Shown: positions 23,850-33,302, counted from the first letter of the stretch. The stretch: DNA of 64,000 nucleotides from Bacillota bacterium (GCA_023439835.1 JAEXUW010000005.1:62001-126000); one strand, 5' to 3'. Program-made: numbers and translations. Notes: a model not told the origin generated them from the sequence alone.

Positions 23850-26099
23850 TCACAGTGCCGCAAAACAGGATAAATATTCTCTTCTTAGCCAGTCGCTCGG
23901 CGTTGCCCCCAGCTCACTGTCAATCAGCCTGCAATAGTCCTCATACCTGTTTTTAGCCTTGTCAGGCTTTCCCATCGCAAAATAACAAAGAATGATGCTA
24001 AGCACAATTTTCTCGGAATACGGGTCAATTAATAAGGCGTTTTTTAAAAAAACAAGCTCTCTGTCATACTCAGCATTCTCACGATAGTATTCAGCAAGCC
24101 TGATACAAGCCTCACTGTAACACCTGTCATAGTACTCTTTTTTGTTATTTGCCCACTCGCTGTCGATATTCTGAAGATATATGCCCCAGTAATTCTCAAC
24201 GACTTTTTCATGTTTGAGAAGATCATCGAAATCACCGTTTTTTATCAGCTTACAAAACAACCCGATGTCACCAGAATCTTCTGACAGCATTGAAATATCA
24301 AGGCTGTAACGGCGGTTCTTATAAATAATGAAGCTGTCAAGCTCATAAGCCGCAAGCTCTTTTCTGATGTTGTAGAATATATTGTGGAGCATTGCGACAG
24401 CGTTGTTTGGCATTCCGAAAGGCCACAAAAGGTTTAACAGCGTATCCCTTTCCACCGGCTTTCCGCCTGTTTCAATCATATATGCCATTAGCTCTGCTGC
24501 TTTTTTTGTTCGCCACTGAAGTTCTTTTCCGCTGAAATTTATGATTATACAAAAATTCCCGAAGCGTCTTACCGAAAGCGGCTTTTCACTTTCGACTGAC
24601 TCATCATGTATATTCTGGACAAGCTTTAAAACATCAAGCTCACGCTGATACAAAAACGGAAGAGCTATTTTATTTTCTCTAAGATAAAACAGTGCATTTC
24701 TTATATTCTCTGAGTAAAGCTCCGCATTATTATTAAAACGTAATAGTCCGTTATATAAGCTTCGGCAGGCACTATATTTATTTTCCTTTCCGAACATGCT
24801 GTCGGCTGAATTAAAACAGCTTTCCATCTTTTCATAATTCCCGCGGTAGTAATGATATTGTGCCAAAAATCCAAGTATTTCAGCATCATAAGGCACACCA
24901 TAGGTATCAAGCATTTCACCGCAATAGCCCACAAGCTCAAACTCACCGTTATCAATTAGCCTGTTGCCGTACCGTTTTAAGATTTGTGCAGCACCCTCCG
25001 CTTTTCCGTTTTCACCGAGAACTGAAAAAGCCTCTGCATACATTTTTCTGTCAATATAATACTCTGCCGCATCGTCAGACAGCCTGCCCTTTTCCTCATG
25101 TGATAGACAAGCGCACAAAGCCTGCTTTACACCAAGTGGATAAATGGGATAGTCAAACGAGCCTGCGTCACGTCTGACTAAAATTCCGTTAGCGACAAGA
25201 AAGCCTTGCTTTTCACCAGCATCTGAAATGGAAAAGGCATATCTGCACATATCACTTTCACACTTTTCAATAAAAGCGGTGCTTTTAATATACGCCACCA
25301 AATCTGCACTCATATCGCTCAAAACACTGTATTCAATATACTGTCTGAGAAATGATTTTTCGGCGACAGACCGCCAGCTAAGCTCCTTCACAAAAGGAAA
25401 GCCAGCAACGGTTTTTAATAGAATTGCAGTAAGTGCGGGCCAACCGTCTGTATAGTCATTTAACGATTTTACAGAATCTGACACAGCAGAGCCGTCGTTT
25501 AAAAACATACTGCGAATTTCACCGGTGGGAAGTAACAGGTCAACACACTCAGCGGTTTCATTAAGGTTGAAGGAGAGCGCATCTCTACCCTCTACCAAGC
25601 AGTCACCGTTTAAAATATGCCTGAGCATAAAATTCGGGATAGCTTGCCCCGCCGCTATAATACGATATTCGCCGAACGCCGCACCGTCAGTCAGTAGTCC
25701 TAAGACTTCCTCACCGCTTTGGCTGACCTTGTCAATATTGTCAAGCAAAAATGTTATTCCTCGCCCGCCGCTTTGCTTAACAACGTGTTTTACACATGCG
25801 ATGGCATCCGCTTCTTGAACGCAAAAAGGCTCTTCATTCAATGCTTTGCTTAACGAAATATTAAGCAGTGCCGCAACATCCTCTGCGCTGTCGTTTTCAC
25901 AAAATGACACAACAGCGGCTTTCCCAGCGTATTCCTTTGCGACCTGTGCGAGGAAAACAGTTTTCCCAAAGCCCGCACAAGCATGAAGAAGAATCAGTGA
26001 GCAGTCTTGTATGCTCTTGATTTTCCTCTGGACAAAGCCGTCTTTAGGTGTGCTTAGCTGAAATCGGCTTTTTGGAAATATGTATTTGTCGGTCATCAT
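23850..26099 (-). CDS. MalT/SARP-like STAND transcriptional regulator
   Basis: A 749-residue protein. Residues about 1-300 are a STAND NTPase: P-loop LLHACAGFGKTVFLAQ (about 36-51), ITFLLDNIDK as Walker B, and MalT-like spacing. A TPR-rich middle follows. From about residue 500 there is a winged-helix trans_reg_C-like domain (SVRRFGNFCIII, LLNLLWPFGMPNNAV), then a BTAD-type TPR domain (ACIRLAEYYRENAEYDREL, ALLIDPYSEKI). Such proteins are ligand- or partner-gated activators. It overlaps the preceding gene by 1 nt (TGATG), so it is coupled to the effector candidate. I infer it controls the injection system operon. Confidence 0.8.
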   Translation of the reverse strand: MMTDKYIFPKSRFQLSTPKDGFVQRKIKSIQDCSLILLHACAGFGKTVFLAQVAKEYAGKAAVVSFCENDSAEDVAALLNISLSKALNEEPFCVQEADAIACVKHVVKQSGGRGITFLLDNIDKVSQSGEEVLGLLTDGAAFGEYRIIAAGQAIPNFMLRHILNGDCLVEGRDALSFNLNETAECVDLLLPTGEIRSMFLNDGSAVSDSVKSLNDYTDGWPALTAILLKTVAGFPFVKELSWRSVAEKSFLRQYIEYSVLSDMSADLVAYIKSTAFIEKCESDMCRYAFSISDAGEKQGFLVANGILVRRDAGSFDYPIYPLGVKQALCACLSHEEKGRLSDDAAEYYIDRKMYAEAFSVLGENGKAEGAAQILKRYGNRLIDNGEFELVGYCGEMLDTYGVPYDAEILGFLAQYHYYRGNYEKMESCFNSADSMFGKENKYSACRSLYNGLLRFNNNAELYSENIRNALFYLRENKIALPFLYQRELDVLKLVQNIHDESVESEKPLSVRRFGNFCIIINFSGKELQWRTKKAAELMAYMIETGGKPVERDTLLNLLWPFGMPNNAVAMLHNIFYNIRKELAAYELDSFIIYKNRRYSLDISMLSEDSGDIGLFCKLIKNGDFDDLLKHEKVVENYWGIYLQNIDSEWANNKKEYYDRCYSEACIRLAEYYRENAEYDRELVFLKNALLIDPYSEKIVLSIILCYFAMGKPDKAKNRYEDYCRLIDSELGATPSDWLRREYLSCFAAL

Positions 26100-27835
26100 C
26101 AGTCGCAGCCCATCGCCTCAAGAATTGCATCGTCGGTGGCAGTCGGCTCAAGCCCCATTGCGTTTAAAATATCTGCCTTGTCCGAAGCATCCTTTATGTA
26201 TTTCAGTCGCTTTTCTGAAATCTTTCTAAACAGCACATCATTGTCAGGTTGAGTTTCGGCATCGCCTATTTCTGGCATATCTATTCCCAAACGTGCCAAA
26301 GCAATATTCTTAGCCTCCGCCTGAGTAACATTTTCTGCCACGCCCTCACCGCTTGCTATCCCCTGTGCCTTTCCGTCAAGCTCAGAAAGAAAATCAGCGA
26401 TAATCTTTTGTTTCATAACATCTTTATCTTGCTCGTGTTTCTTTTCCTCAACCTTTTGGCTTATCTTTGAAGCGTGCTTTCCTATTGCGGACAAGGTTTT
26501 CACAACCAAGCCGGCAATCTGAAAGCCTGCGCCTTTTCCCAGCTTGAGAAGACCGCCGGCTAGAGAGCCTAAGCCTGCCGCCATTTCGATTCCGCCGTAT
26601 TTTGCTGATCTTCCGGCTTCAGCCCCTTTAAGTCCAGCATTTGAGGAAGCCTGTGCGGCGGCATACTTTCGTGCCTTAGCACTTGCGCGAAGCTTTCTTG
26701 CCTGCATTAGCTCCTGCGCCTTTGCTTTCTTTTCATCATCGGTGGAAGCAGCCTGAAGCTCGTTCTTTTTTTCGTCGACTTTGCTCTTTGAATCCGCCAT
26801 GTCAGCGTCAGAAACATTTGAGGACATTCCCGAAAGATCACTTTGCGCCTTTGAGTAGTTTTTGCTTTTTGTCGCATTACCCATAAGTCCAGTAAATGAG
26901 CCGATTAGCCCAAGCCCCGATGAAGCAAAACCCAAGCCGCCAGTAATATCATCATTGTGATCCTTGCCGCCAGCATTTGCAAGACCGCATATTCCGCCAG
27001 CAAGCCCAGTGAACGAGCCTAAAGTGCCAAAAACATTGCTTGCAACGTCCCAGCCTGAAGCATTCGATTCAATCCTGTTGCCCTTCTTTTTATTATCGCT
27101 ATGCCCTTTTGATGCCTTTCCAAGATTATAAATGCTGAAAAGCGAGCCTATGCCGCCAGTTACCGTCGAGGCAATTGAGCCATAGTTGTCTGCCTTTTTA
27201 TCCTCATCTTCCTTACCCTCATTTGAGATGTCAAGTGAGTCACCGCCGACTTCCACAAGGTCACTTAGGCCTTCGAATGCCCAGCCGCCATAATCCATTG
27301 CGGAATCAAAAACCTCGCCCGCCTTGCTTCTTTGACCGCCGCCGGCTCCGCCTGAACCGCCCGATCCGCCTGAACCGCCCGATCCGCCTGAACCGCCTGA
27401 ACCTCCGCTATGACCAGGGTTTAATAAATCCGATACCTCCTGGTCCTCGCGTTCTTTTCTCGCCTTATGCTCGTCTACAAAAATCCTCTTTAGCTTTTTG
27501 CCTCGAGTTTCAGCGGGCGCACTTGAAGAGGAAGGCGCACTCGGCGGCTGAGGAGGGGGAGTAGTAGGCTGGGGCGGAATAGCCTGAGAAGCCTGACCCG
27601 TGCTTGATGAAGCCACACTCTGCTGCGCTTGAGCATCCTGAGGCGGCTGCGGTGCAGAAGTCTGTGGCATAGGAGGAAGCGACGTATCAGTCTGTGATGA
27701 TGCAGCGACAGGAGTTCCCGAAACGGGTGCCTGTGCGTCATCGTCATCATCGGGCTGTACAGGTGCCGTACCGCTTGTATCAGTTGGCGCAACCGCCGTA
27801 TCCTGAACTTGTGTGGTTGTATCTGTATTGGGCAT
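26099..27835 (-). CDS. Candidate injection-system effector/cargo (disordered N-terminus, glycine-rich hydrophobic core)
   Basis: A 578-residue protein of unknown family. Residues 1-110 are disordered and rich in P, Q, S, T and A. Residues about 145-170 are a GGS tandem repeat. Residues about 220-350 and 420-460 hold several Gly/Ala/Leu-rich hydrophobic stretches (GIGSLFSIYNLGKA, GTLGSFTGLAGGICGLANAGG, GLGLIGSFTGLMG) like those of membrane-inserting toxins. They are separated by a charged helical segment. It follows a YbjN-like chaperone candidate and precedes the regulator. A disordered loading region plus glycine-zipper segments suggests a pore-forming or membrane-active cargo. No catalytic motif is visible. 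Confidence 0.6.
   Translation of the reverse strand: MPNTDTTTQVQDTAVAPTDTSGTAPVQPDDDDDAQAPVSGTPVAASSQTDTSLPPMPQTSAPQPPQDAQAQQSVASSSTGQASQAIPPQPTTPPPQPPSAPSSSSAPAETRGKKLKRIFVDEHKARKEREDQEVSDLLNPGHSGGSGGSGGSGGSGGSGGSGGAGGGQRSKAGEVFDSAMDYGGWAFEGLSDLVEVGGDSLDISNEGKEDEDKKADNYGSIASTVTGGIGSLFSIYNLGKASKGHSDNKKKGNRIESNASGWDVASNVFGTLGSFTGLAGGICGLANAGGKDHNDDITGGLGFASSGLGLIGSFTGLMGNATKSKNYSKAQSDLSGMSSNVSDADMADSKSKVDEKKNELQAASTDDEKKAKAQELMQARKLRASAKARKYAAAQASSNAGLKGAEAGRSAKYGGIEMAAGLGSLAGGLLKLGKGAGFQIAGLVVKTLSAIGKHASKISQKVEEKKHEQDKDVMKQKIIADFLSELDGKAQGIASGEGVAENVTQAEAKNIALARLGIDMPEIGDAETQPDNDVLFRKISEKRLKYIKDASDKADILNAMGLEPTATDDAILEAMGCD
27349..27415 (-). repeat. GGS-coding tandem repeat
   Basis: About three and a half copies of an 18-nt unit (CCTGAACCGCCCGATCCG on the plus strand) encode a Gly-Gly-Ser linker inside the effector candidate. 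Confidence 0.85.
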
Positions 27836-27858
27836 AACAAAAACCTCCCTTCTAGATT

Positions 27859-28365
27859 TTATTGAATAATGTCAAGCTCTTGCGCTAAGAGGATTTCGGC
27901 AGTTATTTCCCCCGAAACAACAGGATATAAAATTTTCATTGCGTTTATTACGGTTGCGGTTATTATATCAAGAGTTGTGCCTAGAATAGCCGTTACCGCT
28001 GAAACCTCTGTGTTTCTGTCAAATACAAATGCGTGATTATAAAAAATCTGCCCTGCCTCATAAAAAATCCCGATATTGCCGAGTGTCAAAAACTCATTTA
28101 GCTTCATGATAATTTTCTCAAGTCCGCCTATCTTGCTTTCTTCAACACCAGTGAACATCGATGTCATAATCTGCATCTGGTCAGTGTTTTCAATTAAATG
28201 CTCAATCGTGAATTGAATATCCACCATATCGCCTTTAACCGGTGAATGAAGAGTAAGCACAAGCGACGGCTTTCCCTCAAGCTCCTCAATATCTGCTGAC
28301 AAAACCTTTTGACTGAAAATATTTTTCAGCAATTCAAGATATTCGATTTCCCATTTTTCAGACAT
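27859..28365 (-). CDS. YbjN/type III chaperone-like small protein
   Basis: A 168-residue acidic protein. Its pattern of N-terminal helix, beta strands (PSLVLTLHSPVKGDMVDIQF) and a helix plus strand block (KLNEFLTLGNIGIFYEAGQI, then FYNHAFVFD) resembles the YbjN and type III secretion-chaperone fold. No enzyme motif is seen. It lies 23 nt upstream of the effector candidate in the direction of transcription, and directly after AAA+ ATPase 2. I infer that it could be the cargo chaperone. Ribosome binding site AAGGAG. Confidence 0.6.
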   Translation of the reverse strand: MSEKWEIEYLELLKNIFSQKVLSADIEELEGKPSLVLTLHSPVKGDMVDIQFTIEHLIENTDQMQIMTSMFTGVEESKIGGLEKIIMKLNEFLTLGNIGIFYEAGQIFYNHAFVFDRNTEVSAVTAILGTTLDIITATVINAMKILYPVVSGEITAEILLAQELDIIQ

Positions 28366-28380
28366 AAACGCATCTCCTTA

Positions 28381-30630
28381 TCATTGGCCGAGATAGCCAA
28401 AATCGTTATTTGTGAGAACTTTTCCGTACTTGAAAAAATTCAGCTTTATTGATTCGACAATGTGACAGTTCTTCAGCCCGCCGCCTTCAGCAGCGGCAAG
28501 ATACGCCGCATTCGTCAAAATCTCCTTAATATTACTCCCCGAAAGCTCAAACTTATCCGCAAAGAATTCAAAATCAATGCTTTCATCGAGTGCCGCTGTC
28601 ACAGGCAAAACCTTTTTCCAAATCTCAAGCCTAACCTGCTCAGTGGGGAAAACAAAGTTTATCATAAACTTTATACGTCGCTTAAACGCATCGTCAATAT
28701 TGTTGACATAGTTTGTGGCAAGAATTGTTATTCCCTCATAATCCTCAAGCTTCTGTAAAAGGTGTGCGGTGTCGGCATTCGCATAGCGGTCGTTTGAATC
28801 CTTCACCTCTGAACGCTTTGCAAACATTGAGTCTGCTTCGTCAAAGAAAAGCATGGCATTAATGTTTCTTGCTTTTCTAAACAGATTTGAAATGTTCTTT
28901 TGAGTCTCTCCGATATACTTGCTGACAAGCTGGGATAAATCAATTCGGTATAAATCAAGCCCCAGCTCATTCGCCATGACCTGAACCGCCATTGTTTTCC
29001 CCGTTCCGGGTGAGCCATAAAACAAAGCGCACAGCCCCCGCCCATAAGGCGTTTTTTTATGAAATCCCCATTCCTCTCCGACCTTGCCCCGATATTTAAC
29101 CTGATTGCAAAGCATCATCATCTGTCGCTTTTGCTCGTCGCTCACCACAAGATCGTCCCAAGTGAAAACGGCGTTAATCAGTGTCGCATATCTTCCAAGC
29201 TGGTTGACTGAATGTAACCGCACGCTCTTTCTGAGTATTTCAGCGTCAATCGCTTTATTTTCAAAGCCCGCTAAATACGCTGATGAATCAAGAACAGACC
29301 GTATAGCCTTTGGAGAAAGTATATACTGATTCGCACAGATTTCAAGATTCACATCATTTGAAAACTCCAGACCTGCTGACCACACATTCCAAAAACGCAT
29401 TCTTTCATTCGCCGTCAGCATGGGCATTTCTATCCCCATGAAAGAAACAGAGGTTTCACTAAAAACAGTTTCTTTTTCCTTTGAAGCCCAAAAAGCAAAC
29501 GGATAATTTGAAGATATATACTCCGCAATAAACTTTAGGCGGACTTCAAAATCACTTTCGCTCTTTTTATCCTCCTCGTCCTCGCTGATGTCCTCATTTC
29601 GGTCAAGAAGAAAGCATGGAACGGCGCCAAGAAAGAAAAATTCCGCACGTATATAATCCAAAGCCTGAGTCAGCTTTATTATTTGAAGAGAGGCTATCAG
29701 CCGGCGGACATCAATCACAATCAAAGGCAACCCTGCTTTAGAAGCGCAAAGACTCGCCATATACCGTCTGCCTATTCCGGTGGGGCCGTATATATTCAAA
29801 ATGCTGCATTTTTTGTCACAAGCTGTGAAATTGGTTTTAAAATAATCTATTGCAAGGCTAAAGCTATCCTCGCGTACAGGGATGAAGCTATCTGATTTGT
29901 CCGCTGATACGGTTTCGGCAAAAGCTTCAAGCGAACTGTCCATTTTGTTGTTCCCCAGAATGTATGCTGCCGCCCGCCGTCGCATAATAAGCCTTTCGGC
30001 AGCCTCGCCCTTCTTTTTAACCTCACCGTTATCTTCAAGAATAAACCTGCAAAGCCTGCTTGCTCCGCCTAAAAGGTCTGCACCGTTTATAGTGCTGTCG
30101 CTGAATAAAAACTGATAGAGCTTTATTCCAAGCCATTTTGTGGGAAGATAGTCAGCTGCGTTATTGTGAAGATATGCGAATATCCCCTCATATTTTCTGT
30201 CATAGACAACTGAGAATGCCAAGAGCATCACAAACCTTTCAAAGCTGTTAAGCTCAAGCTTAATGCAAAGCGCCTCGAAGGGCGGAACAAAGCCGCCCTT
30301 AACACTCCTTCTTCTGCGGCTTTCAATGTGAAAAAACGCATTCTCAAACTGTTCTTTCGCTATTGGGGACAGCTCACTTTCCTCTTCTGAAAGAGCTTTC
30401 GAGCCAAGACTCGACAATATATCAGCCGATGAAACCGAAAAGCCCCTTAACATTCCACTATAAACACCCTGTGGAATATCACCGCCGCTCAAGCCTTTTG
30501 CCGCACAGGTTATCAAAAGACACAAATCAAGAAAACGAAACATATCTTTAAGATAATCGCTGTTGCTCTTGTACGGCTTTAAAAGCTCGGCTTTCGAAAA
30601 AAACGAACTGTATAAGTCACCTATCTGCAT
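28381..30630 (-). CDS. AAA+ ATPase 2 of the injection system
   Basis: A 749-residue protein with the same architecture as ATPase 1: a diverged N-terminal ATPase-like half (NIYGPTGIGRRYMASL resembles a Walker A but lacks the GKT lysine) and a C-terminal AAA+ domain. That domain has GSPGTGKT (about residue 537), MLFFDEAD (about 592), sensor 1 TILATNY and arginine finger FKRRIKF. The C-terminal halves of the two ATPases share long identical stretches; the N-terminal halves do not, which suggests different substrates. Ribosome binding site AAGGGATG. Confidence 0.88.
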   Translation of the reverse strand: MQIGDLYSSFFSKAELLKPYKSNSDYLKDMFRFLDLCLLITCAAKGLSGGDIPQGVYSGMLRGFSVSSADILSSLGSKALSEEESELSPIAKEQFENAFFHIESRRRRSVKGGFVPPFEALCIKLELNSFERFVMLLAFSVVYDRKYEGIFAYLHNNAADYLPTKWLGIKLYQFLFSDSTINGADLLGGASRLCRFILEDNGEVKKKGEAAERLIMRRRAAAYILGNNKMDSSLEAFAETVSADKSDSFIPVREDSFSLAIDYFKTNFTACDKKCSILNIYGPTGIGRRYMASLCASKAGLPLIVIDVRRLIASLQIIKLTQALDYIRAEFFFLGAVPCFLLDRNEDISEDEEDKKSESDFEVRLKFIAEYISSNYPFAFWASKEKETVFSETSVSFMGIEMPMLTANERMRFWNVWSAGLEFSNDVNLEICANQYILSPKAIRSVLDSSAYLAGFENKAIDAEILRKSVRLHSVNQLGRYATLINAVFTWDDLVVSDEQKRQMMMLCNQVKYRGKVGEEWGFHKKTPYGRGLCALFYGSPGTGKTMAVQVMANELGLDLYRIDLSQLVSKYIGETQKNISNLFRKARNINAMLFFDEADSMFAKRSEVKDSNDRYANADTAHLLQKLEDYEGITILATNYVNNIDDAFKRRIKFMINFVFPTEQVRLEIWKKVLPVTAALDESIDFEFFADKFELSGSNIKEILTNAAYLAAAEGGGLKNCHIVESIKLNFFKYGKVLTNNDFGYLGQ

Positions 30631-30660
30631 TATTTCACATCCCTTCCGCCACTTAGGCTT

Positions 30661-32304
30661 TTAACCGAAATATCTGAAAATCAGCATTGAAGTGTCCGCA
30701 TTCAAGGCAGCGCCCCGCCTGAATCTTTCAAGTGCATCCTCCAAGGTATCGATAATCTCCTTTAGGTCATAGTGCTTTTTTGCTATGTAGGAAATACCCT
30801 CCTGAACATACGCTGTTGTGAATTCCATGCCGTTTATGTCGCACATTTGAGGAACGCCCTTTGACATGAGCATAACGGTATCCCCCTGTGACAGACTTAC
30901 ACTTTCCTGTGAGAAGGTTACATTCGGCATTTCACCGATATTAAACTGCGGGGGTGAGCTTTCAAAAGCAAAATCCTGACCGGTCTTTTTTAACAGAACA
31001 GGCGGCATACCAGCATTAACATATTTCATGACACCGTTTTTAAGGTCAATTTGTGCAATGATAGTTTCAACAGAAAGCTCCTTCGTATTGCTTCCAAAGC
31101 CGCAAAGCTGATTGTTTGTTTCCATTGCAATTCTGTAAGGCTGATAACCCATACGGGCGAAACATCGAATATTTGTTGCGGCTAGTGTTGAGAAAAGCAT
31201 TGAAGCCAGCCCTGTTCCCGAAGACTCGCCAACCACAAGAAATAAATGCGATTTGTCAGAAAGAAAACAGTCACAAAAGCTGCTCTTGTTAAAAATAGTA
31301 TTCTTCATGCTGGCATAAACGTCAAAATCAGTCCTGTCAGGGAATGCCGGATAGGAAAAGCTTGAGAGTGATGCCCTTATCTGTTCAGAAACGTCAAGGT
31401 CGGCACGCATTCTTTCCTTTTCGGCTGTTGTCTTTTTAAGGTTGACGGTATAATCCATAATTGCTTTTGCCATACTGTTAAAATCGTCTGCCATCTGCTC
31501 AATCTCGTCACCGGTTTTTATTGAGTTAACCGGTTTATAATTAAGCTCTGAACCGCCGAGAACGAATTCGTTCATATTAACAGAAAGCTCTTTAACCGGC
31601 TTTATTACGCTTTTTGAAATGTATATAAGAAAAATTACAGCGAATGCCGCTATCAAAGCAACAATCAGCGAAACCATGGTCAGTGTATCCTTTTGAATGT
31701 TCTTGATTAGCGTCTTCATATCAATATCAATTCCAACCCAGCCGATGACATCTCCGTCATCTGCGGTCAGGGGCACATAGCATGACAAAAGCCAACCGAA
31801 ATCAGACATTGTGATGACATCTCTTTGAATTATTTCATTGCTGTAATAAAGCTGCTTGCATATTTCATAAATATCCCCGACCTCGTCAGCACCGCTGTAT
31901 GAGCCCAGAGATGAAAAATTCTCCGCATCCTCTCCATCTACCATTACGTCAAAAACATATCTTGCGTCGTTTATCATATTTCCGTCATCATCAAACACAG
32001 GCATTGATATATAAAGGTACTTCAGGTTGAAATTCTGTTTGATAAGACTTAACGATTTTTCGGTGCTAAAATACTGCTGGTCGGCGCCTTTTGTCAGCCA
32101 TGTATCGAAATTATTTGTATCAACGGTTTCCGCCGCAAGCTTTCCCGCGCTGACAGCGATACCGCTATACTCCTTAATGACCTTATTGTAGCTTATTTTA
32201 TATGTCGCAAAGCCAAGCGCCACAACAACAAGAACAAGCATAACAAGAAACATCAGCATTATTTTGACACTTAAACTGTGTCGCCGTATCTTTTTTTCCA
32301 TCAT
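30661..32304 (-). CDS. Membrane sensor with HAMP and degenerate SpoIIE/PP2C-type phosphatase domain
   Basis: A 547-residue protein. It has an N-terminal TM helix (about 15-35), an extracytoplasmic Cache-like sensor (about 40-200), a second TM (about 205-230), HAMP (SKSVIKPVKELSVNMNEF) with a coiled coil, then a PP2C/SpoIIE fold. The sensor has PLTADDGDVIGWVGIDIDM, typical of Cache domains. In the phosphatase domain, usual metal ligands are changed: the GGDFYD position reads KSSFCD, GDVSGKG reads GESSGTG, TDGV reads SKGV and the final DD reads AD. It is probably a catalytically dead or altered signalling module. Ribosome binding site GAGGTG. Confidence 0.82.
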   Translation of the reverse strand: MMEKKIRRHSLSVKIMLMFLVMLVLVVVALGFATYKISYNKVIKEYSGIAVSAGKLAAETVDTNNFDTWLTKGADQQYFSTEKSLSLIKQNFNLKYLYISMPVFDDDGNMINDARYVFDVMVDGEDAENFSSLGSYSGADEVGDIYEICKQLYYSNEIIQRDVITMSDFGWLLSCYVPLTADDGDVIGWVGIDIDMKTLIKNIQKDTLTMVSLIVALIAAFAVIFLIYISKSVIKPVKELSVNMNEFVLGGSELNYKPVNSIKTGDEIEQMADDFNSMAKAIMDYTVNLKKTTAEKERMRADLDVSEQIRASLSSFSYPAFPDRTDFDVYASMKNTIFNKSSFCDCFLSDKSHLFLVVGESSGTGLASMLFSTLAATNIRCFARMGYQPYRIAMETNNQLCGFGSNTKELSVETIIAQIDLKNGVMKYVNAGMPPVLLKKTGQDFAFESSPPQFNIGEMPNVTFSQESVSLSQGDTVMLMSKGVPQMCDINGMEFTTAYVQEGISYIAKKHYDLKEIIDTLEDALERFRRGAALNADTSMLIFRYFG

Positions 32305-32369
32305 GACACCTCATCAGCCATTTTTATATTAAACATAATGCAAGCAGGACTGCACAGCGTATTGTATTA

Positions 32370-33239
32370 TCACCATACCTCAATATTGGTTCTTTCGGCG
32401 CTTTTTTCATCGCCCAAAATACAGCTGTCACACAAAAAGAGATATTCCTTAGCGGCAGAGTCATCGCGGTCAGATTTCAAAATCTCAATGAAATAAGACC
32501 TCGCCTGATCATATTTCTTGTTTTGGAATAACCGCACCCCTGTTTCAAAGAACATTTTGCCTCTTCTCTTGCTGTTTTTTTGCCCAATCAGGTCACCGTC
32601 AAACACATCATAAAGCGCCTCGCTTTGATTGCTTTTTGAAAAAATTATATTCCCAAGACAGCGGCTGTTGAATTTTGAAAAGAACCCCGGAATTCTCTCG
32701 GCAACGCTTTCGGTAATAAGAATATGAGCGCCGTATTTCGGGGCGACCAACTGAAGATAGCGTGCTAGGTCGGTACACTCAGAAACCGTCAGAGGAGTGA
32801 TATAGTCACCGTAACCGACAGGACTTGTATAAACAAGCCCATAGCTTATTCCGACGGAAAAATTACTAAAATCAAAAAACTCATTTTTATTTTTTGAAAT
32901 ATGCTGACACATTGTTATCGCACTAAGCAAAGCACCCTCACAGCTTTCCTCAAAGACAACAGAGAAGCCGCTGTCGGATATTTGAGCAAAACGCCCCTTG
33001 TTCTCATCCACCGCCGGCCCTATGTAGCGCAGCATATCGTTTATGTAAGGAAAAATCTCAGCATCTGACATTCTCATTATCAGGCTTGAAAAAGGCTCTG
33101 AGTTAGCGTTTAGCACAGCCGCCATAACCTGTGACTGACGGTCGGTTTTCCTTTTCGCCGGAATATGAAAATCAGAGACATTCGCCCTGCTTTGAGCGGA
33201 TTCATTTCTCAGCTCGCTTTCTTTTCGCTTTAGTAGCAT
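32370..33239 (-). CDS. Degenerate class III nucleotidyl-cyclase-like protein with TPR tail
   Basis: A 289-residue soluble protein. Residues about 45-215 resemble the class III cyclase fold, for example SVGISYGLVYTSPVGYGDYI against the usual GIHxGxVxxGNxG, then APKYGAHILITESV. The metal-binding Asp of the GDAVMAVF motif is not conserved (ISDSGFSVVF), and the VNLAARL motif reads TDLARYL, so cyclase activity is unlikely. A C-terminal TPR-like repeat follows (ETGVRLFQNKKYDQARSYF). It is next to a degenerate phosphatase in the same operon. Confidence 0.7.
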   Translation of the reverse strand: MLLKRKESELRNESAQSRANVSDFHIPAKRKTDRQSQVMAAVLNANSEPFSSLIMRMSDAEIFPYINDMLRYIGPAVDENKGRFAQISDSGFSVVFEESCEGALLSAITMCQHISKNKNEFFDFSNFSVGISYGLVYTSPVGYGDYITPLTVSECTDLARYLQLVAPKYGAHILITESVAERIPGFFSKFNSRCLGNIIFSKSNQSEALYDVFDGDLIGQKNSKRRGKMFFETGVRLFQNKKYDQARSYFIEILKSDRDDSAAKEYLFLCDSCILGDEKSAERTNIEVW

Positions 33240-33302
33240 AAGGGACTTCCTTTCGTTATATAGATAAGTGCAGAAGACAGCACTGATTATTCAAGCATAA
33301 TA

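Noticed and set aside
27349..27415. CRISPR-like short repeat
   Set aside because: The units are contiguous without spacers and simply encode a Gly-Gly-Ser linker in frame.
27175..27840. ORFs of 129 and 116 residues overlapping the effector candidate
   Set aside because: They are shadows of low-complexity P/Q/S/GGS coding sequence with odd composition (Arg, Pro, His-rich) and no ribosome binding site.
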